Shown here: positions 37,246 to 46,750 of the stretch, piece by piece
Numbering within the stretch: the first letter of the stretch is position 1
How the letters are laid out: each line of letters opens with the position of its first letter
Assembly (NCBI RefSeq): GCF_025823185.1
Contig: NZ_JACKVK010000008.1
Coordinates: 1,228,312 to 1,292,311, forward strand
DNA from: Mycobacterium yunnanensis
Lineage (GTDB): Bacteria; Actinomycetota; Actinomycetes; Mycobacteriales; Mycobacteriaceae
Direction of reading: 5' to 3'
DNA: 64,000 bases
The notes under the pieces: model-generated
Seen by the model: only the letters and a program-made list of their open reading frames with translations
The model's database searches: none
Told to the model about the DNA's origin: nothing
Made by a program: the position numbers and the translations under genes

Positions 37246-38550
37246 TCAACGGGTTTCGAGTACCTGTCCGGCCAGCATGTCGGCCCACATCCCGGGAAAG
37301 TCGGGCAGCGTCTTGGCGGTGGTGGCGATGTCCTCGACCTCGACGCCCGGCACCCTCAAGCCGACGACGGCGCCGGCGGTCGCCATTCGGTGATCGGCGT
37401 AGGAGTGCCACACGCCGCCGTGCATCGGCGCGGCGGTGATGGTCAGGCCGTCCTCGGTTTCCTCACACCGGCCGCCGAGGCCGTTGATCTCGGCGGTCAG
37501 GGCCGCCAGTCGGTCGGTCTCGTGACCGCGCAGGTGGGCGATCCCGGTGAGGTGCGACACCGAGCCGACTTCGGCCAGGCTCGCCAGGGCCGCGAACGCC
37601 GGGGCGAGTTCGCCGACGTCGTGCAGGTCGACGTCGAACCCGGGGTAGCCGTCGACGGAGCCCTTGACCTCCAGGTGCGAATCTCCGTGCAGGACCGACG
37701 ATCCCGTCTTGCCCAGCAGCTCGAGGATGCTCGACGAGGGTTGGACGCTGACCTGGGGCCAGCCGATGATGCGGACCGTACCTGCGGTTACGGCGGCGGC
37801 GGCCAGGAACGGCACCGCATTCGACAGATCGGGTTCGACGTCCCAGTGCCGGGCGGCGACGGGACCCGGTGCGACCGCCCAGCGGTTGGGCGTCGAGTCG
37901 TTCACCGACACGCCCGCCTGGCGCAGCATCGTCACCGTCATCGCCACGTGCGGGGCCGACGGCACCGACTCGCCGGTGTGCACGACGGTCAGCCCGTCGC
38001 GGAACGTCGCTCCCGACAGCAGCAGGCCGGACACGAATTGCGACGACGCCGAAGCGTCGATGTGCACGGTGCCCCCGGCCACGGAGCCCTCGCCGCGGAC
38101 CCGGAACGGCATGGCGTCGCCCTCGAGACGGACGCCGAGGCCACGCAGGCCGTCGAGCAGGGGAGCGATCGGGCGCTTCCGTGCTTGCTCGTCGCCGTCG
38201 AAGGTGACGACTTCGCCGCCGAGCGCCGCGACCGGCGGCACGAACCGCAGGACGGTGCCGGCGAGTCCGCAGTCGACGGTGGCGTCGGCGACGGGGGAGA
38301 TGGACCCGCTCACGCGCAGGTCGGTGCCCGCCCCGTCGAGCGTCAGTCCCAGGGTCCGTAGTGCGCCGATCATCAGGTCGGTGTCACGGCTGCGCAGCGC
38401 CCCGCCGATGGTCGAGGTGCCCTGGGGGCTCGCCAACGCGGCGAGGATCAACGCGCGGTTGGTCTGCGACTTGGAGCCCGGGACCTCGACGGTTGCATGG
38501 ATCGGCATCGTCACCGACGGTGCCTGCCACGCGCCTGCGTTCTCCGTCAT
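37246..38550 (-). CDS. aroA: EPSP synthase AroA
   Basis: A 434-residue 5-enolpyruvylshikimate-3-phosphate synthase of the shikimate pathway, target of glyphosate. Signatures: [17 protein letters not shown] at about 24-40 (catalytic Lys), the [15 protein letters not shown] segment and [13 protein letters not shown] near the C-terminus. ATG 38550 (MTENAG) is preferred; an ATG at 38559 is three codons earlier. It is divergent from the SRAP gene with 45 bases between. Confidence 0.95.
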   Translation of the reverse strand: MTENAGAWQAPSVTMPIHATVEVPGSKSQTNRALILAALASPQGTSTIGGALRSRDTDLMIGALRTLGLTLDGAGTDLRVSGSISPVADATVDCGLAGTVLRFVPPVAALGGEVVTFDGDEQARKRPIAPLLDGLRGLGVRLEGDAMPFRVRGEGSVAGGTVHIDASASSQFVSGLLLSGATFRDGLTVVHTGESVPSAPHVAMTVTMLRQAGVSVNDSTPNRWAVAPGPVAARHWDVEPDLSNAVPFLAAAAVTAGTVRIIGWPQVSVQPSSSILELLGKTGSSVLHGDSHLEVKGSVDGYPGFDVDLHDVGELAPAFAALASLAEVGSVSHLTGIAHLRGHETDRLAALTAEINGLGGRCEETEDGLTITAAPMHGGVWHSYADHRMATAGAVVGLRVPGVEVEDIATTAKTLPDFPGMWADMLAGQVLETR

Positions 38551-38595
38551 GCCGTCCATCCTGCCTTGTCGGCTGCTTCTGCCACCATGGGACGT

Positions 38596-39366
38596 ATGTG
38601 TGGGCGATTCGCGGTGACGACCGATCCGGCGCTGCTGGCCGAGAAGATCAAGGCGATCGACGAGACCATCGCGGCCACCGAATCCACGGATCCGCCGCAG
38701 CCGAACTTCAACGTCGCACCGACGACGACGATCAGCTCGGTGGTCAAACGGCACACCGAACCCGACGACGAGTCGACCCGACGCCTGCGCTCGATGCGGT
38801 GGGGGTTGCTCCCACCGTGGGTGAAGGCCAAGGCCGACGGCAGCCCCGAGACCAAGGGGCCGCTGCTCATCAATGCGCGCGCCGAGACGGTCACCACCTC
38901 GGCGGCGTTCCGTGCCGCGGCCAAGACCAAGCGGTGCCTGATTCCGATGGACGGCTGGTACGAATGGCGCCCTGGCGCGGAGACGGCGGACGGCAAGAAG
39001 GGTGCGAAGACGCCGTTCTTCATGCACGGCGCCGACGGTGAGCCGCTGTTCATGGGCGGCCTGTGGTCGACGTGGCGACCCGCCAAGGACGCCGCGCCGC
39101 TGCTGACGTGCACCATCATCACCACCGAGTCCGCGGGTCCGCTGGCCGAGATTCACGACCGCATGCCGTTGAGCATCAGCGAATGCGACTGGGACCGGTG
39201 GCTGGATCCCGACGCTCCGATGGACGACGGCCTGTTGCGCGGTCACGGTGATCTCGACCGCATCGCGGTACGGGAGGTGTCGCGGCTGGTCAACAGCATT
39301 CGCAACAACGGGCCAGAGCTGATCGAACCTGCCGAGCCGCGCGCCGAGCAGGGAACCCTGTTGTGA
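38596..39366 (+). CDS. SRAP/HMCES-type abasic-site DNA-protein crosslinker (YedK family)
   Basis: A 256-residue SOS-response-associated peptidase family protein (Rv3226c). ATG 38596 is chosen because it places Cys at position 2 (MCGRFAVTT); Cys2 attacks abasic sites in ssDNA after Met removal. Other signatures: FNVAPTT, NARAET, DGWYEW and AEIHDRMP, with the catalytic Asn/Glu/His. Its stop overlaps the methyltransferase start by four bases. Confidence 0.92.
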   Translation: MCGRFAVTTDPALLAEKIKAIDETIAATESTDPPQPNFNVAPTTTISSVVKRHTEPDDESTRRLRSMRWGLLPPWVKAKADGSPETKGPLLINARAETVTTSAAFRAAAKTKRCLIPMDGWYEWRPGAETADGKKGAKTPFFMHGADGEPLFMGGLWSTWRPAKDAAPLLTCTIITTESAGPLAEIHDRMPLSISECDWDRWLDPDAPMDDGLLRGHGDLDRIAVREVSRLVNSIRNNGPELIEPAEPRAEQGTLL

Positions 39367-40871
39367 ACCATCCGCTTCACGCGACCAGCGTCGTCGACGC
39401 GCTGGCCGCCGATCTGCGCAGCGCGGACTACTCCACCGACGGTGTCACCAACCTGCTCGGCGCCGACGCCAACGCGGCCTTCAGCCGTGGGCTGTGGTGG
39501 TCGGCGTTGCGCGTCACCGACCGGGCTGGCGCCGATGACGAACGCCTCGCGATTCTGGTGCGGCTCTTCCTGCTGGGCGCCGGGGAGTCACCGGAACGCG
39601 TCGCGGTCGCCATGCCGACGGTCGGCGTCGACGCCCTGATCGACAACGGTGTCGTCGTACGACTCGACGACGGGTCGCTGCGGGCGGCGCTGGACATCCG
39701 CCCGCACGGCGACGGCGTGCGCGACTTCCTGGTGGTCTCCGATCAGGACGCCGCGATGCATCCCGGGCCCGTGCACCACGACCACGTCCTCGGCATCGGC
39801 GGGGCTTCCGTCACGCTGGCTCACGCGGTGGTGCGCTCGCCGGTCGGGCGCGCCTTGGACGTCGGCACCGGAAGTGGCATCCAGGCTCTGCACCTGTCGG
39901 GGCACTGCGAGCAGATCGTCGCCACCGACACCAACGAACGGGCGCTGGCGCTCGCCGCGGCGACCGCGCGGCTCAACGGCATGCGATGGGACCTGCGGGC
40001 TGGAAGCCTCTTCGAGCCCGTGGCGGGTGAGCGCTTCGACCTCATCGTGTCCAACCCGCCGTTCGTCGTGGGCACCGGTGCGCTGGACTACCTCTACCGC
40101 GACTCCGGAATGGCCGGAGATGCGTTGTCGCAGAAGCTGATCGAAGAGGTGGGCGACCATCTCGAACCCGGTGGCACCGCGCAGATCATGGCCAATTGGA
40201 TGGTGCGCGACGGGCAAGACTGGCGCGAGCGGGTTCGAGGCTGGCTGGCGGGCACGGGCCTGCACGCGTGGGTGGTGCAGCGAGAGTTCGCCGATCCGAT
40301 CAGCTACGTGTCGCTGTGGACGTCGGACGCGGGCGAGCGGCCCGAGGACGCCGCTCGGCGGGGCGGGTCGTGGCTGGACTGGTTCGCCGACGAGGGGGTG
40401 GCCGGCGTCGGCATGGGGATGATCATGGTGCGGGCGCCGCGCCGTGGGGAGCATCGCCCACCGGAGCAGATCCTGGAGGAGATCACCGAAGCCGACGAGG
40501 GCCTCACCGGGCCCGAGGTGGAGGCCTTCTTCGCGCGGCGGCAATACCTCTACGACACCGATGACGCCGTGCTGCTGGCTGCCAAGTTGTCCACCGCTCC
40601 GGTGGTGCTGGAGGAGCAGTCGCTGCCGGGGCCCGACGGCTGGCAGGTGGTCGGTGCCGCCGTGCGTCGCCCCGGTGGCCCCGGCGCGGTGCTGGGCGTC
40701 GACGAGGTGTCGCGTGCGTTGCTCGCCGGGTGTCGGGGAGAGGTGCCGTTGGGCAGTCTCGTCGAGCTGCTGGCCGCCCACCACGGGGTCGACGCCGACG
40801 CGCTCGCCGAGGCGGCCATGCCCGTGGTGCGCGAGGCGATTGGGCGCGGAATCCTCTACCAGGCGCCGTAA
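39363..40871 (+). CDS. SAM-dependent methyltransferase (PrmC/HemK-like, DUF7059-type)
   Basis: A 502-residue protein. The N-terminal 150 residues resemble the DUF7059 domain. A Rossmann methyltransferase core follows with motif [16 protein letters not shown] and motif [10 protein letters not shown]. The NPPF/Y motif marks enzymes that methylate Gln or Asn amides or adenine N6, so a release-factor or ribosomal target is plausible. The C-terminal 100 residues are a winged-helix-like extension. Coupled to SRAP by a GTGA overlap. Confidence 0.85.
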   Translation: MNHPLHATSVVDALAADLRSADYSTDGVTNLLGADANAAFSRGLWWSALRVTDRAGADDERLAILVRLFLLGAGESPERVAVAMPTVGVDALIDNGVVVRLDDGSLRAALDIRPHGDGVRDFLVVSDQDAAMHPGPVHHDHVLGIGGASVTLAHAVVRSPVGRALDVGTGSGIQALHLSGHCEQIVATDTNERALALAAATARLNGMRWDLRAGSLFEPVAGERFDLIVSNPPFVVGTGALDYLYRDSGMAGDALSQKLIEEVGDHLEPGGTAQIMANWMVRDGQDWRERVRGWLAGTGLHAWVVQREFADPISYVSLWTSDAGERPEDAARRGGSWLDWFADEGVAGVGMGMIMVRAPRRGEHRPPEQILEEITEADEGLTGPEVEAFFARRQYLYDTDDAVLLAAKLSTAPVVLEEQSLPGPDGWQVVGAAVRRPGGPGAVLGVDEVSRALLAGCRGEVPLGSLVELLAAHHGVDADALAEAAMPVVREAIGRGILYQAP

Positions 40872-40885
40872 GAACGGAACCCTGC

Positions 40886-41653
40886 TCAGCGGCGGACGGC
40901 GGTGATCACCGCGTAGGGCGCCTCGAAGCGGACCCCGCCTCCGTCGGTGACGTGGGCCGAAAGGGCGTCGTCGAAGGCGGCCTGCAGTCTGTCGCCGACG
41001 CTCCCGTCGACGCGGGTGAACAGGTCGACGTGCATGGGCGACTCGTACCGCATGAAGTGCAGGGCGTCGTCCTTCGAGTCGAACGTCCACGCGAGCGTCC
41101 CGTCGTCGATCTCGACGTCGGCGAACGTCGCGTCGAGCCGCTCGGTGGCGACGGCGCGCTCACCCCACTGGTCGGGGGTGAACCCCCGATTCGGTGGCGG
41201 TCCGAGCACCGTGACGATCGGATCGAACATCGGGTTGTCCCCGGAGCGCACCCACGACGAGAACGCCAGCACGCCACCTGGTTCGAGCAGGCGGGCGATC
41301 TCGGCGACCTGCTGCTGCGGCTCGACGAAGATGACGCCCATGTTGGAGACCGCGACGTCGAACGACGCGTCGGGCAACCCGGTCGCCGAGGCGTCGGCGA
41401 CCACCCAGGTGACGTGGTGGCCGGCATCGGTCGCCGCGCGTCGGGCGATGTCGACCAGTTCGGGGGTCACGTCGACGCCGGTGACCAGCGCGCCGCGACC
41501 TGCAGCCGCCAACGCGGCGTTGCCCGTGCCGCAGGCCAGGTCGACGAGGCGTGCCCCGTCGAGCGCGCGGCGGCGTCCAGCGGCCTCGACGGTCTCACCG
41601 GCGACGACGGCGATGCGCTCGGCCACCGACTCGTAGCGGCCGCCGGCCCACAT
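40886..41653 (-). CDS. Class I SAM-dependent methyltransferase
   Basis: A 255-residue small-molecule methyltransferase (Methyltransf_11/25 type). Motif I is LVDLACGTGNAALAAAGRG, motif II GVDVTPELVD, motif IV FDVAVSNMGVIFVEP and motif V LLEPGGVLAFSSW. Substrate unknown. The start ATG shares its first base with the preceding SDR stop (TGATG), so the two are coupled. Confidence 0.85.
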   Translation of the reverse strand: MWAGGRYESVAERIAVVAGETVEAAGRRRALDGARLVDLACGTGNAALAAAGRGALVTGVDVTPELVDIARRAATDAGHHVTWVVADASATGLPDASFDVAVSNMGVIFVEPQQQVAEIARLLEPGGVLAFSSWVRSGDNPMFDPIVTVLGPPPNRGFTPDQWGERAVATERLDATFADVEIDDGTLAWTFDSKDDALHFMRYESPMHVDLFTRVDGSVGDRLQAAFDDALSAHVTDGGGVRFEAPYAVITAVRR

Positions 41654-42498
41654 CAGGAGCCGTAGCCCGGCGGGTTGGGTGTCTCGACCCACAGGTCGAC
41701 GCCCAGTTCGGAACCGGGCACGCAGTCGTAGACCGACAGGTCGGTGACGCCGGACTCCACCAGGACGTCCTCGCACAGCACGGAGTTGCCGGTGTACTCG
41801 CGGGCCGGCTTGTTGAAGATGACGTAGGCCGCGTCGGCGTAGACCTCGGGTTTGCGGGCCCGGCTCATCGCCTCCTCGCCGCCGAGGAGGTTCTTCACCG
41901 CGGCGGTGGCGACCAGTGTCCGTGGCCACAACGTGTTGGAGGCGATGCCGTCGCCCCGCAGTTCCTCGGCGATCCCGAGCGCGCACAACGTCATGCCGTA
42001 CTTGGCCATCATGTAGGCCGTCGGCTTGAGCCACTTCGATTCCAGCAGGATCGGCGGCGACAGCGTGAGGATGTGCGGATTGTCGCGGCCCACCATGTGC
42101 GGGATGCACGCCTGCGACACCGCATAGGTACCCCGGACGTTGATGCCGTTCATGAGGTCGAAGCGTTTGAGCGGCACCTCGGTGATCGACCCGAGGTTGA
42201 TCGCCGAGGCGTTGTTCACGCAGAGGTCGATGCCGCCAAATTGCGAAACGGCTTGTGCCACGGCCGATTCGACCGACTCGCCGTCGCGGACGTCGCCGAG
42301 GATCGGCAGCGCGTGCCCGCCGGCCTCCTCGATCTCCTTGGCGGCGGTGAAGATGGTGCCCTCGAGTTTCGGGTGGGGTTCTGCGGTCTTGGCGACCAAG
42401 GCGACGTTGGCGCCGTCGGCGGCCGCGCGCTTGGCGATCGCGAGCCCGATGCCACGGCTGGCGCCGGAGATGAACATGGTCTTTCCCGAGAGCGACAT
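41653..42498 (-). CDS. Short-chain dehydrogenase/reductase (Rv3224 type)
   Basis: A 281-residue SDR. The NAD(P) motif is ISGASRGIGLAIAKRAA (Gly-x3-Gly-x-Gly). NNASAIN is the conserved Asn motif. The YMMAKYGM segment supplies the catalytic Tyr and Lys. It resembles the HSDL2/hydroxysteroid-type 'SDR family' reductases. Coupled to the methyltransferase downstream and 18 bases after the YbaK gene in an operon-like run. Confidence 0.9.
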   Translation of the reverse strand: MSLSGKTMFISGASRGIGLAIAKRAAADGANVALVAKTAEPHPKLEGTIFTAAKEIEEAGGHALPILGDVRDGESVESAVAQAVSQFGGIDLCVNNASAINLGSITEVPLKRFDLMNGINVRGTYAVSQACIPHMVGRDNPHILTLSPPILLESKWLKPTAYMMAKYGMTLCALGIAEELRGDGIASNTLWPRTLVATAAVKNLLGGEEAMSRARKPEVYADAAYVIFNKPAREYTGNSVLCEDVLVESGVTDLSVYDCVPGSELGVDLWVETPNPPGYGS

Positions 42499-42516
42499 GG
42501 CATCACCCTAGAACCG

Positions 42517-43044
42517 TCACGGCGCGAGCACGTCGACGGTCACCGCCTTGGTGAGTCGCACCAGATCCGCGGGGGCGAGGGCCACCTGCAACCCGCGCTT
42601 GCCCGCACTGCACAGCACGCGGTCCCAGGCGTACGCCGAGTCGTCCACGACCGTCGGCAGCGTCCGGCGCTGGCCCAGCGGTGAGATGCCGCCGACGACG
42701 TACCCGGTCGACCGTTCGGCGGCGGCGCGATCGGCGAGATCGGCCCGAGGCGCGCCCAGCGCGGCGGCAGCGGCCTTGAGCGACAGCTTGTATGGAACGG
42801 GAAGCACCGCGACGGCCAGACTCGACGGCAGCGCGATGACCAACGTCTTGAACACCTGCTCTGGGGACACCTCGACGCCGGCGGCGGCGAGCGCCGCCAC
42901 CGCCTCGTCCCCGAAGGCGTCGTTGCGCGGATCGTGGTGGTAGCTCAGGACCTCGTGGTCGACGTTCGCCGCGACGAGGGCGGCGATCGCCGGGGTCGCT
43001 GCACGGGCCACGGCCTCACCATAGTGGGGATTCGAGGGGAACAT
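42517..43044 (-). CDS. ybaK: Cys-tRNA(Pro)/aminoacyl-tRNA deacylase YbaK
   Basis: A 175-residue YbaK/EbsC editing protein that hydrolyses mischarged aminoacyl-tRNAs. The central Lys is in QVFKTLVI, and GGISPLGQRRTLPTVVD is the conserved Gly-rich segment, with A-x-G-x-RG-like CSAGKRGLQVALAPADLVRLT near the end. ATG 43044; its start codon lies in the -35 region of the sigH promoter, so the two are divergently controlled from a short shared region. Confidence 0.9.
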   Translation of the reverse strand: MFPSNPHYGEAVARAATPAIAALVAANVDHEVLSYHHDPRNDAFGDEAVAALAAAGVEVSPEQVFKTLVIALPSSLAVAVLPVPYKLSLKAAAAALGAPRADLADRAAAERSTGYVVGGISPLGQRRTLPTVVDDSAYAWDRVLCSAGKRGLQVALAPADLVRLTKAVTVDVLAP

Positions 43045-43064
43045 TCGTGGCTATCCATGCTGTT
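43038..43064 (+). promoter_or_regulatory. SigH-type autoregulatory promoter of sigH
   Basis: GGAACA at 43038-43043 and TGTT at 43061-43064 with 17 bases between match the SigH/SigE consensus GGAAYA-n16-20-SGTT, apart from the first -10 base. A transcript from about 43071 would carry a 70-base leader before the GTG at 43141. Confidence 0.7.
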
Positions 43065-43140
43065 GTTCTGCATCGATGGGCGCCGTGGGGGCGACTCCGT
43101 CAGTACGAGCCACTAGGATCGGAAGGAAGGAGACACCTCG

Positions 43141-43866
43141 GTGCCAACGCTTTGCCTGGAACGGCCGGTCTACGACCCGGTTTCGTTCGGTGCCGCGACA
43201 GAAGGGACGGTGTCGATCCAGATGACCGATCTCGACGGAGCGGCACCCGCCGCGGCCGAAGAACCGTTGATCGAGACGGACGCCGAGCTCACGGCACGTT
43301 TCGAGCGCGATGCGATACCGCTGCTGGACCAGTTGTACGGCGGCGCGCTGCGCATGACCCGCAATCCAGCCGACGCCGAGGATCTCCTGCAGGAGACGAT
43401 GGTCAAGGCCTACGCCGGTTTCCGGTCGTTCCGTGCCGGGACGAACCTCAAGGCGTGGCTGTACCGCATCCTCACCAACACCTACATCAACAGCTACCGC
43501 AAGAAGCAACGGCAGCCCGCGGAGTACCCGACCGACGAAATCACCGACTGGCAGCTGGCGGCGAACGCCCAGCACACGTCAACTGGTCTGCGATCGGCCG
43601 AGGTCGAGGCGATGGAGGCGCTGCCGGACACCGAGATCAAGGCCGCGCTGCAGGCGCTGCCCGAGGAGTTCCGGATGGCGGTGTACTACGCAGACGTCGA
43701 GGGGTTCCCCTACAAGGAGATCGCCGAGATCATGGACACGCCCATCGGCACGGTGATGTCCCGGTTGCACCGTGGACGCAAGCAACTTCGTGAACTGCTG
43801 GCCGACGTCGCGAGGGATCGCGGCTTCATCCGAGGCCAGATCGAGCCCGAGGAGGTGTCTTCGTGA
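43141..43866 (+). CDS. sigH: ECF sigma factor SigH (heat/oxidative stress)
   Basis: A 241-residue sigma factor from GTG 43141; the conserved core begins near residue 47. Region 2 is [18 protein letters not shown] and region 4 is [28 protein letters not shown]. The GTG has AAGGAGA with good spacing. An internal ATG at 43222 (MTDLDG) aligns with the M. tuberculosis start but has no well-placed Shine-Dalgarno; a GTG at 43210 is also possible. Two isoforms could exist, as for SigR/SigR' in Streptomyces. It overlaps rshA by four bases (GTGA) and is released from it by disulphide stress. Confidence 0.95.
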   Translation: MPTLCLERPVYDPVSFGAATEGTVSIQMTDLDGAAPAAAEEPLIETDAELTARFERDAIPLLDQLYGGALRMTRNPADAEDLLQETMVKAYAGFRSFRAGTNLKAWLYRILTNTYINSYRKKQRQPAEYPTDEITDWQLAANAQHTSTGLRSAEVEAMEALPDTEIKAALQALPEEFRMAVYYADVEGFPYKEIAEIMDTPIGTVMSRLHRGRKQLRELLADVARDRGFIRGQIEPEEVSS

Positions 43867-44174
43867 ACGACGAATTTTCACGACCCGAGGAGCACACGTT
43901 CCGCCCGCCGGTGGGTCCGGTCGACCCCGCCCATCCCGAGTGTGCGTCGGTGATCGCGGAGGTATGGACGCTGCTCGACGGTGAATGCACCACCGAGACG
44001 CGTGACAAACTGCGTCACCACCTCGAAGAATGCCCGACCTGCCTGCGCCAATACGGCATCGAGGAACGCGTGAAGCGCCTCATCGCCACCAGGTGCAGTG
44101 GCGACAAGGCGCCGGATTCACTGCGGGCGCGGCTGCGAGTCGAGATCAGCCGCACCACCATCATCAGCAGCTAG
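43863..44174 (+). CDS. rshA: Anti-sigma factor RshA (zinc-associated, redox-sensing)
   Basis: A 103-residue ZAS protein. The motif [15 protein letters not shown] supplies H-x3-C-x2-C, with an earlier HPEC giving a fourth ligand. It binds zinc and SigH in reducing conditions and releases SigH on oxidation. GTG 43863 overlaps the sigH stop. Its stop lies eight bases from the convergent bL37 gene. Confidence 0.93.
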   Translation: MNDEFSRPEEHTFRPPVGPVDPAHPECASVIAEVWTLLDGECTTETRDKLRHHLEECPTCLRQYGIEERVKRLIATRCSGDKAPDSLRARLRVEISRTTIISS

Positions 44175-44181
44175 GCAGCAG

Positions 44182-44274
44182 TTACTTCACTGCCTTCGAA
44201 CCGCAGTTCGGGCGCTTGCCGTGATTGGCCTGGGTGTGCTTGCGATCGCGCTTCTTACGGCCACGCTTGGCCAT
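44182..44274 (-). CDS. 50S ribosomal protein bL37 (30-codon gene)
   Basis: A tiny basic protein of 30 residues, MAKRGRKKRDRKHTQANHGK... with many Lys/Arg. The sequence matches my memory of mycobacterial bL37, the actinobacterial extra protein of the 50S subunit. CAT at 44272-44274 is preceded on its strand by GGAGG at about 44281-44285. It is convergent with rshA (eight-base gap) and divergent from the biotinyl protein. Gene finders commonly miss it because of its size. Confidence 0.8.
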   Translation of the reverse strand: MAKRGRKKRDRKHTQANHGKRPNCGSKAVK

Positions 44275-44398
44275 GGTGGTCCTCCAATGGGTCAATTGCT
44301 TGCCCGTCAGTGTCTCACGCTCGCACCACTGCATTCCAATCCCGGGCGTGTGGTTCGATAGACACCGCAGGGGCGGCTCTAGAGACGAGTGGGTGAAG

Positions 44399-44614
44399 AT
44401 GGCCGAGGACGTTCGCGCCGAGATCGTGGCCAGTGTGCTCGAGGTCGTGGTCAGCGAAGGCGACGACATCAACGAGGGCGACACGGTCGTCCTCTTGGAA
44501 TCCATGAAGATGGAGATTCCGGTGCTCGCCGAGGCGTCCGGCACGGTGACCGCGGTCAACGTCGCCGTCGGCGACGTCATCCAGGCCGGCGATCTCATCG
44601 CCGTCATCAGCTAG
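44399..44614 (+). CDS. Biotinyl carrier protein TB7.3
   Basis: A 71-residue biotin/lipoyl-attachment domain. The biotinylation site is ESMKME (Lys in the middle), within VVLLESMKMEIPVLAEASG. TB7.3 is a stand-alone biotinyl domain in mycobacteria that may be a carrier for acyl-CoA carboxylases. ATG 44399 matches the known start MAEDVRAEIV. It is 26 bases upstream of pdtaS. Confidence 0.92.
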   Translation: MAEDVRAEIVASVLEVVVSEGDDINEGDTVVLLESMKMEIPVLAEASGTVTAVNVAVGDVIQAGDLIAVIS

Positions 44615-44640
44615 GTCAACCACACCGAGAGGCCAGGTCC

Positions 44641-46140
44641 GTGTCGACCCTCGGTGATCTTCTCGCCGAGCACACGATGCTGCCCGGCAACGCCGTCGAC
44701 CATTTGCACGCCGTGGTGGGCGAGTGGCAGATGCTGGCAGATCTGTCCTTCGCCGACTATTTGATGTGGGTACGCCACGACGACGGTTCGCTGGTGTGCG
44801 TGGCGCAGGTTCGCCCCAACACGGCGCCCACGGTGCTTCTGGCCGACGCGGTGGGCACCGTGAACACCGCTGCGGACATGCCGGTCGTAGTCGCCGCATT
44901 CGCCTCAGGGGCGATCGGGCGCGAGCCAGAGGCGGACCTCCTCGGTTCGTCGGAGGGTCGATGGCTCAACGTCGAGGCCGTTCCCGTGCGCCACGGCGAT
45001 CACGTGGTGGCCGTCCTCACCCATCAGACGGCCCTCGCCGATCAGCGCAAGGTCAGCCCGCTCGAGCGTGCCTACCTCGACTGCGCCGCAGACATCCTGC
45101 ACATGCTCTCCGAGGGCACCTTCCCCAACGTGGGCGACATCGCGATGTCGCGGTCGAGCCCCCGGGTGGGTGACGGATTCATCCGGCTCGACGAGGTCGG
45201 CGAGGTGAGCTTCGCCAGCCCGAACGCCATCTCGGCGTATCACCGCATGGGGCTCAACGCCGAGCTCGAGGGACACAACCTCGTCACCATCACCCGACCG
45301 TTGATCTCCGACCCGTTCGAGGCCCAGGAACTGGCCAACCACGTCCGTGACTCCCTCTCGGGCGGATCCAGCATGCGCATGGAGGTCGACGCCGGGGGAG
45401 CGGCGGTGCTGCTTCGCACCATTCCGATGGTGGTCCACGGCGCGGCGGCCGGCGCGGCCGTCCTGATCCGTGACGTGACCGAGGTCAAGCGCCGCGACCG
45501 GGCCCTGCTGTCCAAGGACGCGACGATCCGCGAGATCCACCATCGCGTGAAGAACAATTTGCAGACCGTCGCCGCGCTGCTGCGGCTGCAGGCCCGGCGC
45601 ACCAACAACGCCGAGGGCAGGGATGCGCTCATCGAGTCGGTACGACGGGTGTCGTCGATTGCCCTGGTGCACGACGCGCTGTCGATGTCGGTCGACGAGG
45701 AGGTCAACCTCGACGAGGTGGTCGACCGCATCGTCCCGATCATGAACGACGTCGCCTCGGTGGGCAGGCCCGTTCGCATCAACCGCGTGGGCGATCTGGG
45801 CGTCCTCGACGCCGACCGCGCCACCGCGCTGGTCATGGTCATCACCGAGCTCGTCCAGAACGCGATAGAACACGCCTACGACTCGACCTCGGAGAACGGG
45901 AGCGTGACGATCCGGGCAGAGCGGTCGGCCCGCTGGCTCGACGTCGTCGTCCACGACGACGGCCGAGGTCTTCCGGAGGGGTTCAGCCTGGAGAAGTCGG
46001 ACAGTCTGGGGCTGCAGATCGTGCGAACGTTGGTGGCCGCCGAGCTGGACGGGTCGTTGGGCATGCACGCGGTGCCGACGGGCGGAACGGACGTGGTCCT
46101 GCGGGTGCCCGTCGGTCGGCGGGGACGCTCCGCTCAGTAA
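44641..46140 (+). CDS. pdtaS: Sensor histidine kinase PdtaS
   Basis: A 499-residue soluble kinase with an N-terminal GAF-like domain (about 1-150), a PAS domain (about 180-280), a HisKA_2 dimerisation region with the catalytic His in REIHHRVKNNLQTVAALLRL and an HATPase domain (ITELVQNAIEHAY; DDGRGLPEGF; LGLQIVRTLV). It phosphorylates the antiterminator PdtaR in response to copper/NO or fatty-acid signals. GTG 44641. A strong hairpin follows its stop. Confidence 0.93.
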   Translation: MSTLGDLLAEHTMLPGNAVDHLHAVVGEWQMLADLSFADYLMWVRHDDGSLVCVAQVRPNTAPTVLLADAVGTVNTAADMPVVVAAFASGAIGREPEADLLGSSEGRWLNVEAVPVRHGDHVVAVLTHQTALADQRKVSPLERAYLDCAADILHMLSEGTFPNVGDIAMSRSSPRVGDGFIRLDEVGEVSFASPNAISAYHRMGLNAELEGHNLVTITRPLISDPFEAQELANHVRDSLSGGSSMRMEVDAGGAAVLLRTIPMVVHGAAAGAAVLIRDVTEVKRRDRALLSKDATIREIHHRVKNNLQTVAALLRLQARRTNNAEGRDALIESVRRVSSIALVHDALSMSVDEEVNLDEVVDRIVPIMNDVASVGRPVRINRVGDLGVLDADRATALVMVITELVQNAIEHAYDSTSENGSVTIRAERSARWLDVVVHDDGRGLPEGFSLEKSDSLGLQIVRTLVAAELDGSLGMHAVPTGGTDVVLRVPVGRRGRSAQ

Positions 46141-46190
46141 CGCATTCTTTACATTCTTGGCAATCCGACGGGATGTCGGGCGGGCAAAAA

Positions 46191-46222
46191 TTTACGGCCC
46201 CGGCGAGAGCCGGGGCCGTAAA
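46191..46222. terminator. Bidirectional intrinsic terminator pdtaS / whiB1
   Basis: Perfect 14-base stem TTTACGGCCCCGGC-gaga-GCCGGGGCCGTAAA between the convergent pdtaS and whiB1 genes, with A-rich flank on the left and TTTA on the opposite strand. It can serve both transcription units. Confidence 0.85.
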
Positions 46223-46239
46223 GGTGAGGAAGGTGCGAG

Positions 46240-46494
46240 CTATACGCCCGTGCGAGCCTTCGTCCGAGCGTTGCGGCGCTTGAGCGCGCGACGCTCGTCC
46301 TCGCTCATGCCGCCCCAGACGCCTGCGTCCTGGCCGGACTCCAATGCCCAGCTCAGGCACTCCGTCGTCACCGGGCAGCGGTTGCAGACGATCTTCGCGT
46401 CAGCGATCTGGGCGAGGGCCGGGCCACTGTTTCCCACGGGGAAGAACAGTTCCGGATCCTCGTCACGACAGACCGCCTTGTGCCGCCAATCCAT
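46240..46494 (-). CDS. whiB1: WhiB1, NO-sensing Fe-S transcription factor
   Basis: An 84-residue WhiB protein starting MDWRHKAVCRDEDPELFF. The four Cys ligands are AVCRDED, then CNRCPVTTEC, followed by GVWGGMSEDERRALKRR. The 4Fe-4S cluster reacts with NO, and the nitrosylated protein binds DNA. ATG 46494 is the family start; an upstream in-frame ATG would add ten unconserved residues. Terminator and CRP-like site flank it. Confidence 0.96.
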   Translation of the reverse strand: MDWRHKAVCRDEDPELFFPVGNSGPALAQIADAKIVCNRCPVTTECLSWALESGQDAGVWGGMSEDERRALKRRNARTKARTGV

Positions 46495-46632
46495 AGCTAT
46501 AACTCCTATTCCTGTGCGCAGCAAGGCGCACGAACTTTTCTTCGGCTGTTAACGCGTGCACACAAATGTTTCTGCACTGTTGCAAACGATGCTTCCACAG
46601 GCTCAACAGATGTCAATAGAGGCGCGTTCACA

Positions 46633-46648
46633 CGTGGGCAATCTCACT
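46633..46648 (-). promoter_or_regulatory. CRP(Cmr)-like site upstream of whiB1
   Basis: On the whiB1 strand the 16-mer is AGTGAGATTGCCCACG, the consensus AGTGA-n6-CCACG/TCACA half-site pair of mycobacterial CRP (Rv3676). It lies about 140 bases before the whiB1 ATG. M. tuberculosis whiB1 carries a near-identical site. The gap 46495-46750 holds no gene. Confidence 0.65.
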
Positions 46649-46750
46649 GGCATCGTTACCGGGGACCAACTGGTCGGAGCCCCCTCACGTTTGTACTACA
46701 CTTGCCCTACTTGCGCCCTAAATCGCGCGGGTTCACAGCGGGCTCGCAGG

